Below are positions 1-8,811 of a DNA stretch of 64,000 nucleotides, piece by piece; within the stretch, counting starts at the first letter, position 1, and each line of letters opens with the position of its first letter. The notes beneath the pieces were generated by a model. The model saw only the letters and a program-made list of their open reading frames with translations. It did no database searches and was not told the origin of the DNA. Origin of the DNA: Sphingobacteriaceae bacterium (GTDB lineage Bacteria; Bacteroidota; Bacteroidia; B-17B0; Aurantibacillaceae); contig CANKBS010000013.1 in assembly GCA_947480015.1 (NCBI GenBank), positions 41,022 to 105,021 of the forward strand, in the 5' to 3' direction. The position numbers and the translations under genes are program-made.

Positions 1-1098
1 CAAAAACGGGCCGAAAGTGTGGTAAATGTTTTACAAGGTTTTCAAAATTCTAAAATAAAACCAAATATTCTTACGCGTGATAGTTGGGGGTTATTTTTAT
101 TGGAGAATGAAGATGGTAAATATGCCGATATAGTTAAATTAGGGAAATACAAGGCTATTGAGCGCATTAACAGCGATAAAAAATTACTGGAAGAATTAGA
201 ACCCATTTTGGCTAAAGAACGATTTGCCCACATCATTATGGATGTGACCTATGATGTAAGTGGTAATAAAGAACAGATAGTATCGCAGGTAAGTTTTAAC
301 AGAGCTGTGAAGTCTAGTAACATAAAATTATCTTATAAAATACTTGACCTCATTCATAAACGTGTACAGGAAGGCAAATACAGCGCCTCCATATACGACA
401 GTTTAAAAATTGATGAAACACTTGCAAATGTGGGTATTCTAAACAATCACATCTTCTATCAATATCAGGTTACAAATAATGTGAGTGATGAGGATGCGGC
501 AGCCTTTAATCGGTTGGTTAAAATTGAACCATTAAATCCTATTCTTCAATACAATTCGGTTTTCTGCCAACTTAAACTCGACCGCAATGCCGGTATTCCA
601 GAACATCAGGCTCAAGTGCAACAAACCATTAATAACTTATATGGTAAGTTAGACAGTAATATGGTTAATGGTTTAAATATCGAATGGCAATTCAAAATCA
701 TGGAAAGTCTCGATACGCTAACAAATGCCGAAGCTCAGATTGACGCTTGTATCGCAAGAATCAAACAATTTTACACTATTAAAGAAGCTACCTGGCAAAG
801 CGCATTGAAATTAGCAGTGGTGTTTAATCGCATCAAAGATTATTCATATGCTGCCGCCTTACTTGAGCCTTATGTGTATAAGGCTCAAGTAAATGAAAAT
901 TTAGTCTTTATGTATATTAGTTCAGCTAGTCGTGTTCAGGAAAAATATTATTCACGCACGTTTGCTAAAGCTTTGGAAATTGCTAAAACTAAAAATCAGG
1001 ATCGTTACTGCAAGTTATTTGGTGAACCCTTTATGACTTTTCAGGTCTTAGAAAACCCTCAAGTAAAACGCACCTATCAGGCCGCCTGCAGCAGGTAA
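1..1098 (+). CDS. C-terminal part of a large protein of unknown function (5' end outside window)
   Basis: The reading frame is open from the first base of the window and stops with TAA at 1096-1098, so only the C-terminal 365 or so residues are visible. A GTG at 19 is merely the first possible internal start. The visible part has no membrane segments. It is rich in helical, TPR-like stretches (for example around the sequence DYSYAAALLEPYVYKAQVN) and ends with a Cys-containing tail, QAACSR. The general look is of a helical repeat domain closing a large periplasmic or surface protein, but I do not recognise the family. The gene converges on the TonB receptor gene with only 9 bp between the stop codons and no visible terminator. 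Confidence 0.7.
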   Translation, partial: QKRAESVVNVLQGFQNSKIKPNILTRDSWGLFLLENEDGKYADIVKLGKYKAIERINSDKKLLEELEPILAKERFAHIIMDVTYDVSGNKEQIVSQVSFNRAVKSSNIKLSYKILDLIHKRVQEGKYSASIYDSLKIDETLANVGILNNHIFYQYQVTNNVSDEDAAAFNRLVKIEPLNPILQYNSVFCQLKLDRNAGIPEHQAQVQQTINNLYGKLDSNMVNGLNIEWQFKIMESLDTLTNAEAQIDACIARIKQFYTIKEATWQSALKLAVVFNRIKDYSYAAALLEPYVYKAQVNENLVFMYISSASRVQEKYYSRTFAKALEIAKTKNQDRYCKLFGEPFMTFQVLENPQVKRTYQAACSR

Positions 1099-1107
1099 GT
1101 ATGAATC

Positions 1108-3561
1108 TTAGCTTTTAGAAATTGGGATGCTGAGTTTAACACTGATGTTCCGCCCCATGCTGTATATACCCGAGCGACCAGTGCCGTTGATCGGATAATT
1201 ATCAAAATATTTTAAGCGACTCATATTCGATTGATAGGCAGCATCGGTTAAATTGTTCGCGAAAACCAAAAACGTAACTAAAGGTTTTGATTTTTTATTT
1301 ACGATCGTTGTCCCAAATCCTGCATCCACTAAGCCATAAGATGGCGTTTTCGTTTCAGTTCCATCCACCGCATAAATTCTATTTTGTGCAGCGTAATACT
1401 GATAAGCTACTTTAATAAAAACAGCGGTGAAGCAAGCTTTCTTTTTTCTGAATTCGGCACGGAGTTCTGAATTGCTGTGCACTGGCGGAATAAATGGGAG
1501 ATATTTGTTCGTTGCATTTATCGCAACAGACTGACCACCCAAATTTTGAGCATATACAAGAGAAATGGAATTTTCAAAATGCAACCAATCTAAAGGGTGT
1601 GGATGTATGTCGATAGAGCCTTCTGCCCCATACAACAGCGCCTTGGTTTGTTCGTATTTAAATACAGGGTAATTATTGCCCGATTCCACATAAACAGAAT
1701 CGCCTCCCCCTAAACTGCCCAACTTTTGATTAAAAATATAATTGCTTATAAGGTTTTCGAATATTTCGGCACTGGCCGAGATGTGATCATTATCAAAAAA
1801 AATCCCCAAATCCTCTTGCAAACTAAACTCAGGTTTAAAATTAACATTTCCTAATTGTTCATATCCGGTTCCAGGGTGTACCCCTTGTGCTGCTAATTCA
1901 GAAACATTGGGAGCTCTGAAACCCCTTGCAATATTGGCTTTTAGAAGCCATTGTTTGGTTAAACGGTAACTAGCCCCAACACTGCCTGAAAACCCATTAA
2001 AACACTGCTTGTATGCCGAAAATCTTTCTGTTACTCCCGTTACTGAACTGCTTTGAACTTCATCAAATCCTGTTACCTTGTTTTTTCCAACAAACAACAC
2101 CTCATTCTGAAACCAACGTGTATCGTAGCGCGCACCAAATGCGAGGTCTAAAGCCTTCCAATTTTTTTTCACAAAAACAAATGGAGCCAAATCGAATAAC
2201 TGATAATTTGGAATGACAAACGCTGTTGCTTTATTGGTTGCGTTTTGCTGATACATACCATTTAAACCGGTGGTTCCCTCCCATCCATTTTTTTCAGGAA
2301 AATAATATTTGGCGTCATAACTCAAGGTGTTTAATGTTAAATACAAACCTGCCATGTCTGTTTTTTCAGGATGAGAATATTCTCTTCGTACACTATTTTG
2401 ATAGCCTAAGCGCAAGGCCAGTTTGCTTTTACCCAAAATAAAATTGCTCGTTGAAAAACAACGGTAATGTTGCACTCTTTGGTGAATAGCGCCGATACTA
2501 TAGGCGTTTAATTCAGATGGAGAAACTATCGACCGTATGCTATCTGCTTCTGTGAGTTGTTTGGTAAATTTTCTGCTGATCGAATCGCGACTGCCATCTG
2601 GTATTTCTTGCAAATTGTCGTACAAGGAAAAATTTAGATGTGAGTAACCCCACTTGCGGTTTAATCCCAAGTTGGCATTTACATCCCTTTCCTTAAACCC
2701 GGTGTTGTATACCCTGCCATCGTATTTGTTTTTAAAATCCATCGCCTCTTTATATGAAGCACGAAGACCCCAAATAAATCCCTTTTTATTTCCGGCTGTA
2801 ACTCCCGATATAGAACGCAATCCATTATTACTTTGATAATTACTCTGTACCATCGATTTTATGGTGCTTTCCGGTAACGGATCTTGTGGCAATAAATTTA
2901 CCACACCTGCTAAGGCATCAGAGCCATAAATTAAACTGGCGGGTCCTTTCACCACTTCAATGCGATCTATTAAATACTGGTCCACTTCAATACCATGCTC
3001 ATCACCCCATTGCTGACCTTCCTGTCTGACCCCATCAAATAATGTAAGAATGCGGTTGGAACCTAATCCACGTATATAAGGTTTCGATACATTTGGCCCT
3101 GTTGAAAGTGCATGAATACCCGGAACTTTTGTAAGTGCATCAATAATATTGGTAGCCGAATTATCTTGTAAGTATTTTGAGTCAATTAAGGCCATGGGTA
3201 CCGGATTTCTTTTTATTTCAGTAGCCTTTGAAATGCCTGTAACAACAATCTCGTTTTCCTCAATAACCGACTCCTCTAATGCTACCTCAAGGTTGGCGAT
3301 ACTAGTTAAATCAAGTAATTCAACATGCGATTTATAACCGATTAATTTTACTTGAACGAGGGTTTTAAGTTTTGGCAGATTGTTTATTTCAAAACTGCCG
3401 TCACCTTTGGTTAAGGCGCCACTTTTAAGATCTGGAAAATAAACCACAGCGCCCGGTAACAGTTCTCCACTCGATTGGCTTTTGACATGACCACTAAGCC
3501 TTTGTTGCGCCAAATAAGGAAAGGAAGCGAGCGTAATTATAAATACTATTAAATAGTTCAT
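1108..3561 (-). CDS. TonB-dependent outer-membrane receptor with N-terminal CarboxypepD_reg-like domain
   Basis: This 817-aa protein is an outer-membrane active-transport receptor powered by TonB/ExbBD. A signal peptide (residues 1-18, ending near YLAQQ) is followed by a carboxypeptidase-regulatory-like beta-sandwich (about 20-105, SGHVKSQSSGELLPGAVVYF), the plug domain (about 105-225, with PYIRGLGSNRILTLFDGVRQEG and RIEVVKGPASLIYGSDALAG) and a 22-strand-type barrel. It ends in an aromatic-poor strand, ISVKLSIPISKS. The substrate cannot be read from the sequence. It is not a SusC type (no SusD neighbour, too short), so a metal, heme or siderophore ligand is more likely. The small LRGPP protein gene lies 86 bp upstream on the same strand and is probably co-transcribed, which in Bacteroidota often marks metal-related receptors (inference). 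Confidence 0.93.
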   Translation of the reverse strand: MNYLIVFIITLASFPYLAQQRLSGHVKSQSSGELLPGAVVYFPDLKSGALTKGDGSFEINNLPKLKTLVQVKLIGYKSHVELLDLTSIANLEVALEESVIEENEIVVTGISKATEIKRNPVPMALIDSKYLQDNSATNIIDALTKVPGIHALSTGPNVSKPYIRGLGSNRILTLFDGVRQEGQQWGDEHGIEVDQYLIDRIEVVKGPASLIYGSDALAGVVNLLPQDPLPESTIKSMVQSNYQSNNGLRSISGVTAGNKKGFIWGLRASYKEAMDFKNKYDGRVYNTGFKERDVNANLGLNRKWGYSHLNFSLYDNLQEIPDGSRDSISRKFTKQLTEADSIRSIVSPSELNAYSIGAIHQRVQHYRCFSTSNFILGKSKLALRLGYQNSVRREYSHPEKTDMAGLYLTLNTLSYDAKYYFPEKNGWEGTTGLNGMYQQNATNKATAFVIPNYQLFDLAPFVFVKKNWKALDLAFGARYDTRWFQNEVLFVGKNKVTGFDEVQSSSVTGVTERFSAYKQCFNGFSGSVGASYRLTKQWLLKANIARGFRAPNVSELAAQGVHPGTGYEQLGNVNFKPEFSLQEDLGIFFDNDHISASAEIFENLISNYIFNQKLGSLGGGDSVYVESGNNYPVFKYEQTKALLYGAEGSIDIHPHPLDWLHFENSISLVYAQNLGGQSVAINATNKYLPFIPPVHSNSELRAEFRKKKACFTAVFIKVAYQYYAAQNRIYAVDGTETKTPSYGLVDAGFGTTIVNKKSKPLVTFLVFANNLTDAAYQSNMSRLKYFDNYPINGTGRSGIYSMGRNISVKLSIPISKS

Positions 3562-3647
3562 TAAAATAAAATTAAAGAATAAATGAATGTCCTAAAAGAC
3601 AAGATTAACAATTAGCTAAAAACCGAAAAAAAACAACCGGAATATAA

Positions 3648-3983
3648 TTACACGGTTACCGGTGGTCCACGAAGCAGTGATACTGCAAAGGAAATAGAAC
3701 AAAAGTGAACCATCTTATTGGTTAAGATAGTAGTGCTTTTTTCTTTGGAAGGAATAAAACTGCTGATGAATTTAAAAACATTAAAATAGGCCGGCTTGTT
3801 ATAACTATCAATATCACAATCGTCGGAACTTGCTGACTTTACCGTTGTTTCGGAGTCGATTTTTATTTCTGTATGATTGTGATTAAGAAGTGCGTGAATG
3901 TAAACCTTAGGGGTGGCCACCCACAATGCCATGAGTATTAAAAAAACAGAAAGCGAAATCTTTATGTATTTGTTTTTTAGCAT
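3648..3983 (-). CDS. small membrane-anchored protein with His-rich stretch and C-terminal LRGPP motif
   Basis: A 111-aa protein with one N-terminal hydrophobic segment (residues 9-24, a signal anchor or signal peptide). It has a short His-rich site (HALLNHNHTE, about 30-40), an Asp/Cys site (SSDDCDID) and the terminal motif LLRGPPVTV. The ending and position just upstream of a TonB-dependent receptor recall the small Bacteroidota proteins annotated as HYC_CC_PP family, whose conserved HYC and CC motifs are here only loosely matched. A role in metal binding or sensing is plausible from the His/Cys content and from the neighbour, but is inference. The start ATG at 3983 leaves the signal segment intact. 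Confidence 0.65.
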   Translation of the reverse strand: MLKNKYIKISLSVFLILMALWVATPKVYIHALLNHNHTEIKIDSETTVKSASSDDCDIDSYNKPAYFNVFKFISSFIPSKEKSTTILTNKMVHFCSISFAVSLLRGPPVTV

Positions 3984-4120
3984 TTAATCACAACAAAATA
4001 CGTCATTAAAACAATCAGTTCCAAAAATTTAACAACTGAACGGCTGCCCAAAAAAAGTTAAACCAAAAACACAGAAACAATTAATTAACAAATACAGGCT
4101 TTACTTGTATACTTCAAGCA

Positions 4121-6001
4121 TTACTTTTTCTTAGCGGGCAATTCGCGTTGTTTTGCCATGTCGGCCAAGCGTTTTTGAAAATTAGAAACCTTTACGGGTT
4201 TTTTCATGTTCGATTCAAGTCTGGCTCTAATTTTTTCGTCACTCACAATTTTTTTAATAATAAAGTTTTGTAAGAAAGTAAACATGTTAGCAAGGAAATA
4301 ATACCAGCTTAAACCTGCAGCATAACGGTTCATGACAGCCAAAAAGATGACCGGCATAAAATACATCATAAATTTCATACCCGGCATTTGTGTACTGCCT
4401 TGTTGTGGCATCATACTGCTATTCATGTAGGTGTAAATAATGGTACTTACAAACATAAGGGCTGCGAATAAGCTTACGTGATCACCATAAACTGAATTAA
4501 TAAATGGCACATAACCGAAATTCCAGATGCTGTCGAATGTACTTAAATCGGTAGCCCATAAAAAGCCTTGCTGACGTAATTCGATGGCAGCCGGCACATA
4601 GTTAAACAAAGCAATGAGAATTGGAAACTGTAATAACAAAGGGATACAGCCGGAAAGTGGGTTAACGCCTGCCTTTCGATACAGGGCCATTTGCTCCTGT
4701 TGTTTTTTCATCGGATCGGCATTCTTTTCAAACTTTGCATTCAATGCATCCGTTTCGGGTTTTAGCACCCGCATTTTAGCGCCGCTCATATATGTTTTAT
4801 AAGCTATTGGCAATAACACAATTTTTACAATAACTGTAAGGATGAGAATCACGATCCCCATGTTTAAAAAACTTAACCAGTTGAATAATGGAATAACCAA
4901 CCATTTATTGAGGTAGCTAAAAACACTCCAACCCATTGGGATAATATTTTCAAGTTCCCAATCATGTTTGGATATGGTGTAATAGTGATTTGGTCCGAAA
5001 TAAAATTTAAATGCAAAGGTTTCGTTTGGGGTGTGTCCATATGGAATACCCAACTCACTCTTAACGGCTTTAACCGTTTTATCTGAATCAGGACGAAGGG
5101 AAGCCTTCACAAAACTACCGGCTTTATTAAAAACGTTGTCAGCAATAATGGTAGCGTTAAAAAACTGTTGTTTAAAACAAACCCATTTAACATCTGCCTC
5201 GCTAATTTCCTTTTCTTCATCTTTGGATGGGTTAATGTAGTCAGGACTGTTAATGTCTTGTTTAAAATAAATAGTAGCCACTTCTTTTTCTTTGGCAATA
5301 TGTTCTTCTTGACTTGGATAAAGCATGCTCCAGCTCAATTGCAACTGATCTTCAGTTTGAGAGATGATATTTTCCATCCCAACAAAATTGATAGAAGATT
5401 CAACGACATAATCATCGGGCTTAATGTTATAAGTATATTCAATGTATGAGCCCGGCTTGGCTGTTTCTAGCTTTAAAACGATACTGGAAGCTGTTTGTTT
5501 AACCGATTTGAAATAAAAACTATCGGTTGAAAAAATTCGTGAACGGTCGTAAGCATTCAATTTTAGAGCGAAACTCGTGGAGTCTTTATCAAACAAAACA
5601 AGGCTAGCTGTTTCTCCGGGACGGTGATAATTTTTTAATTCTACTTTCTCAATTTGACCACCTTTATTAGAAATACTTGCTTTAATGTTTTCATTTTCAA
5701 TAACAAAAACTTCCTTGGTGCCTTTTGCGGCAACCGAAAAATCGCGGTAATTATCACTCATCAAGACTGCTTTGGCCGAATCGGTCATTACAATACCTTG
5801 TTTGATTGTATCAACAGGCACTTGCACGGTTGACGCAATTTTTGCAGCCTCCGCCAATTCTTGTTTTTTATTAACCAAATCGATTGAATCTCGTACTTGT
5901 TTATTTCGGGCGATTTGTTCTTTTGTTGGTCCACTAAAATATAACCATACCCCTAAAATTGCTGCGATTAAGCCTAATCCAATTAACGATTTTTTGTCCA
6001 C
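4121..6001 (-). CDS. yidC: membrane protein insertase YidC
   Basis: YidC/Oxa1/Alb3-family insertase (626 aa) that inserts and folds inner-membrane proteins alone or with SecYEG. Residues 1-25 form the first membrane segment (MDKKSLIGLGLIAAILGVWLY). A large periplasmic beta-sandwich domain follows (about 75-350). The conserved insertase core, with five membrane segments, begins around 365 (GWSVFSYLNKWLVIPLFNWLS). Typical core motifs are seen: MSGAKMRVLKPE, KQQEQMALYRKAGVNPLSGC and LLLQFPILIALF. The basic C-terminal tail (PKRLADMAKQ-like, ending PAKKK) fits ribosome contact. Length and layout match the Gram-negative form. A TAAATTTG -7 box lies just upstream, so it is probably transcribed on its own. 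Confidence 0.98.
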   Translation of the reverse strand: MDKKSLIGLGLIAAILGVWLYFSGPTKEQIARNKQVRDSIDLVNKKQELAEAAKIASTVQVPVDTIKQGIVMTDSAKAVLMSDNYRDFSVAAKGTKEVFVIENENIKASISNKGGQIEKVELKNYHRPGETASLVLFDKDSTSFALKLNAYDRSRIFSTDSFYFKSVKQTASSIVLKLETAKPGSYIEYTYNIKPDDYVVESSINFVGMENIISQTEDQLQLSWSMLYPSQEEHIAKEKEVATIYFKQDINSPDYINPSKDEEKEISEADVKWVCFKQQFFNATIIADNVFNKAGSFVKASLRPDSDKTVKAVKSELGIPYGHTPNETFAFKFYFGPNHYYTISKHDWELENIIPMGWSVFSYLNKWLVIPLFNWLSFLNMGIVILILTVIVKIVLLPIAYKTYMSGAKMRVLKPETDALNAKFEKNADPMKKQQEQMALYRKAGVNPLSGCIPLLLQFPILIALFNYVPAAIELRQQGFLWATDLSTFDSIWNFGYVPFINSVYGDHVSLFAALMFVSTIIYTYMNSSMMPQQGSTQMPGMKFMMYFMPVIFLAVMNRYAAGLSWYYFLANMFTFLQNFIIKKIVSDEKIRARLESNMKKPVKVSNFQKRLADMAKQRELPAKKK

Positions 6002-6022
6002 CTTGTTTTAATTTAAAGAGGG

Positions 6023-6030
6023 CAAATTTA
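6023..6030 (-). promoter_or_regulatory. candidate -7 box of the yidC promoter
   Basis: On the minus strand this reads TAAATTTG, a full match to the Bacteroidota -7 consensus TAnnTTTG, 21 bp upstream of the yidC ATG. No clear -33 TTG is seen at the usual distance. Confidence 0.4.
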
Positions 6031-6085
6031 CTATTTATTTAGCTGTAAAAAAATATTAAGAATTAGGGGCTAGATTTGGGTGAAA

Positions 6086-7426
6086 TCAGAACTTCTCACC
6101 CTCCAGCTTAGCAACCACGGCACTTGCAACAGCATTACCAATTACATTGGTGGCACTGCGGCCCATGTCTAAAAACTGATCAACGGCCAACAAGAGCAAT
6201 AATCCTTCTACCGGTATCTTAAACATCGTTAACATGCCAGCAATAACCACTAATGAGGCACGTGGCACACCTGCCATTCCTTTACTGGTAATGAGTAAAA
6301 TCAGCATCATTTTTATCTGATCAGCCATACTGATATCAATGCCGTAACTCTGAGCAATAAAAAGGGTCGCAAAGGTCATATACATGATGCTCCCATCAAG
6401 GTTGAAGGAATAGCCAAGGGGCAGGACAAAACTCACAATGCGGTTACTAATGCCGTGCTTCTCGAGCGCTTCAATGGTTTTAGGCATGGCACTTTCGCTG
6501 CTGGCTGTGCTAAATGCAAGTAAAATAGGTTCTTTAATATCGCGTAAAAGTCGAATAAAATTAATTTTGAATACCAAACAAATCCCAAACAAAACCACAA
6601 ATACAAAGAAAATAAGTCCACCAAAAAAACAAAGAATTAAATTTCGATAACCACCCAATACATCTAGTCCTTGTTGAATAACCACAGCTGTAATGGCACC
6701 AAACACCCCTATGGGTGCAAAATTCATGACGTAATTGGTTACTTTAAACATCACGTGACTTAAGCTTTCGAAAGCGCGTATTATGGGCTTACCGGCCTCT
6801 CCAACGGCTGCTGTGGCAACCCCAAAAAACAAGGCAAATACTACGATTGGTAAAATATCATTGGAGGCCATTGACCGAATGATGCTCTCGGGGATAACAT
6901 GATCGATAAAGTTTTTAGAAGTTTGGTTGCTTGTTTTTATTCCTGCATCTATAACAGCATCCGGTTGGTCTAAATGCAAGGCTTTACCTGGTTCAAAAAC
7001 ATTCACAATCACCAATCCTAAGGCTAATGCTATGAGTGTTGCACTTGTAAAATAGACCAAGGTTTTTAAACCAATCCTTCCGACACTCGAAAAGTCACCA
7101 ACTTTAGCGACTCCAATTACTAATACGGCTAACACCAAGGGTGCAATAATCATTTTAATAAGGTGAAGGAATATATCACTTAGGATGGAAAAATTTGAGG
7201 CTACCGATTTCTTTGTTTCTCTCAGTGTGGTTTCTTCATATTTTTTTACAGCCTTTACAACGGCTTGTTTAATGAGCGGGTTGCTTATAGCATCGAGCTT
7301 TTGTGAACTATAGTGAAATTTTGTAGTGGTAATATTTCGATTAACTGCATACCCTAAAATCAAACCAATAATCATCGCAATGAGAATAAGCCCAATTAAT
7401 TTATTCTTTAAAAAATAATTTTTCAT
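6086..7426 (-). CDS. dicarboxylate/amino-acid:cation symporter (DAACS/SDF family)
   Basis: This 446-aa inner-membrane protein belongs to the sodium/proton-coupled dicarboxylate and glutamate transporter family (GltP/DctA/GltPh). It has eight membrane segments plus re-entrant hairpins. The hairpin-1 serine-rich motif AFSTASSESAMP and the following LPLGYSFNLDGSIMYMT are clear, as are the late GMAGVPRASLVVIAG and DQFLDMGRSATNVIGNA, whose Asp and Asn ligate cation and substrate in the family. There is an unusually long loop with charged residues after the first membrane segment (about 30-70). The ATG overlaps the murF stop codon by one base (TAATG), so translation is probably coupled to murF. Exact substrate (succinate/fumarate/malate, glutamate or aspartate) cannot be told. 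Confidence 0.95.
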   Translation of the reverse strand: MKNYFLKNKLIGLILIAMIIGLILGYAVNRNITTTKFHYSSQKLDAISNPLIKQAVVKAVKKYEETTLRETKKSVASNFSILSDIFLHLIKMIIAPLVLAVLVIGVAKVGDFSSVGRIGLKTLVYFTSATLIALALGLVIVNVFEPGKALHLDQPDAVIDAGIKTSNQTSKNFIDHVIPESIIRSMASNDILPIVVFALFFGVATAAVGEAGKPIIRAFESLSHVMFKVTNYVMNFAPIGVFGAITAVVIQQGLDVLGGYRNLILCFFGGLIFFVFVVLFGICLVFKINFIRLLRDIKEPILLAFSTASSESAMPKTIEALEKHGISNRIVSFVLPLGYSFNLDGSIMYMTFATLFIAQSYGIDISMADQIKMMLILLITSKGMAGVPRASLVVIAGMLTMFKIPVEGLLLLLAVDQFLDMGRSATNVIGNAVASAVVAKLEGEKF

Positions 7427-8748
7427 TATAAAACCTCCTGTAAAATTTCCATTTTCATTCCTCTCGAACCTTTTATTAAGACCGTCTTTTCGGCATAATG
7501 TTGTTTGCCAAGGTAATCACGACATTCTGCTGTGCTTTTAAAAGTAACAAATCCTTTGGTGTTTAATTTATAAAAATGTTCCCCAACCAAAATCACTTCT
7601 TCGAAGGCGAGTTCTTTCAATTGTTCGATAATGCGCAGATGTTCTATATCACTGTGGTCGCCGAGTTCAAACATGTCCCCCAAAATCACCACTTTATGTT
7701 GGGCTTTATAGCCCGCAAAATTCTCTATGGCAACTTGCATGCTGTTTGGATTGGCATTATAGGCATCTAAAATAAGGGTATTTGACTTTGTTTTGAAAAG
7801 CTGAGACCGGTTCATATTTGGTTGATAGCTTTCCAAGGCCTGTTTAATCATAAGCGCATCCACCTTAAAATAATTTCCAACAGCAGCAGCGGCAAGGCAA
7901 TTAATAAAATTATAAGTACCTATAATTTGTGTTTCAATTAAGTCAATTTTATTCCAATCCTTTTCCCCGTAGCGAGTGGTAAATTTTAATCTCACCAGAT
8001 CACCGCTATTGGTTAGATCGTTTCCAATGGTGTCGTATAACTTTTTGCAACCATAGGTGATTTTATCGTTATCAAAAGCCAGTTGAAACAACAGCTCATC
8101 GTCGCCATTAATAAACACCTTGGCGCCCTTAGCTTTGATGTAACGGTACATCTCACTCTTGCCTTTTTTAACACCCTCTATGCCGCCAAAACCTTCCAGG
8201 TGGGCCTTTCCTATGTTAGTAATGAGGCCGTAATCTGGGTCTGCTATCGTACACAGTTCATGTATTTCTCCTTGATGGTTTGCACCCATTTCGATGATGG
8301 CAAATTGATGTTCCTTTCTTAAGCGCAGTATGGTGAGTGGCACGCCAATATGATTATTTAAATTTCCAATCGTTGCCAGTGTATGGTACTTTTTTGAAAG
8401 TACGGCCATAATTAATTCCTTGTTGGTTGTTTTACCGTTACTGCCGGTAATGGCTAGAAAAGGGATGTTGAATTGTTTACGATGATGATTAGCAAGTGCT
8501 TGTAAACTTTTGAGGACATCTTTAACGAAAAAGATATTTGTATGATTAGCATAGTTTTCTTCATCCACTATAGCCACCATACAACCTAATTCAACGGCTT
8601 TTTGAGCAAAGTTATTGGCGTTAAAATTACCTCCTTTTAAGGCAAAGAAGATGCTGCCTTTTTCCAAATTACGAGTGTCGGTACACACTTGTTGTCCGGC
8701 CCTGAGATAAAGCTGATAAAGCGCTTCGATTGTTATCACATTTAGCAT
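7426..8748 (-). CDS. murF: UDP-N-acetylmuramoyl-tripeptide--D-alanyl-D-alanine ligase
   Basis: MurF adds D-Ala-D-Ala to the UDP-MurNAc-tripeptide in the cytoplasm, the last soluble step of peptidoglycan precursor synthesis. Mur-ligase signatures are present: CTDTRNLEKGSIFFALKG (N-terminal substrate-binding domain), ITGSNGKTTNKELI (ATP P-loop), ITNIGKAHLEGFGG (metal/ATP site) and DAYNANPNSMQVA. A longer frame runs up to an ATG at 8811, but those extra 21 codons cross the gldJ terminator hairpin and do not look like MurF. The ATG at 8748 gives MLNVITIEALYQ and a normal 440-aa enzyme, so I chose it. It sits directly after gldJ, a neighbourhood also known in flavobacteria. The symporter gene follows with overlapping stop/start. 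Confidence 0.96.
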   Translation of the reverse strand: MLNVITIEALYQLYLRAGQQVCTDTRNLEKGSIFFALKGGNFNANNFAQKAVELGCMVAIVDEENYANHTNIFFVKDVLKSLQALANHHRKQFNIPFLAITGSNGKTTNKELIMAVLSKKYHTLATIGNLNNHIGVPLTILRLRKEHQFAIIEMGANHQGEIHELCTIADPDYGLITNIGKAHLEGFGGIEGVKKGKSEMYRYIKAKGAKVFINGDDELLFQLAFDNDKITYGCKKLYDTIGNDLTNSGDLVRLKFTTRYGEKDWNKIDLIETQIIGTYNFINCLAAAAVGNYFKVDALMIKQALESYQPNMNRSQLFKTKSNTLILDAYNANPNSMQVAIENFAGYKAQHKVVILGDMFELGDHSDIEHLRIIEQLKELAFEEVILVGEHFYKLNTKGFVTFKSTAECRDYLGKQHYAEKTVLIKGSRGMKMEILQEVL

Positions 8749-8753
8749 GGCAC

Positions 8754-8790
8754 AAAATAAAAAACCCTTAAGCTTATCACCTAAGGGTTT
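8754..8790 (-). terminator. rho-independent terminator of gldJ
   Basis: On the minus strand a 9-bp perfect stem (AAACCCTTA / TAAGGGTTT, 8782-8790 pairing with 8762-8770, 11-nt loop) is followed by a T-rich run (TTTTTATTTT). It begins about 20 bp after the gldJ stop and ends just before the chosen murF ATG, which separates the two transcription units and argues against the longer murF start. Confidence 0.8.
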
Positions 8791-8811
8791 AAAAATATTT
8801 ATTAACAGCAT

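Noticed and set aside
8749..8811. Extension of murF to the ATG at 8811
   Set aside because: It would span the gldJ terminator and adds residues unlike the MurF N-terminus.
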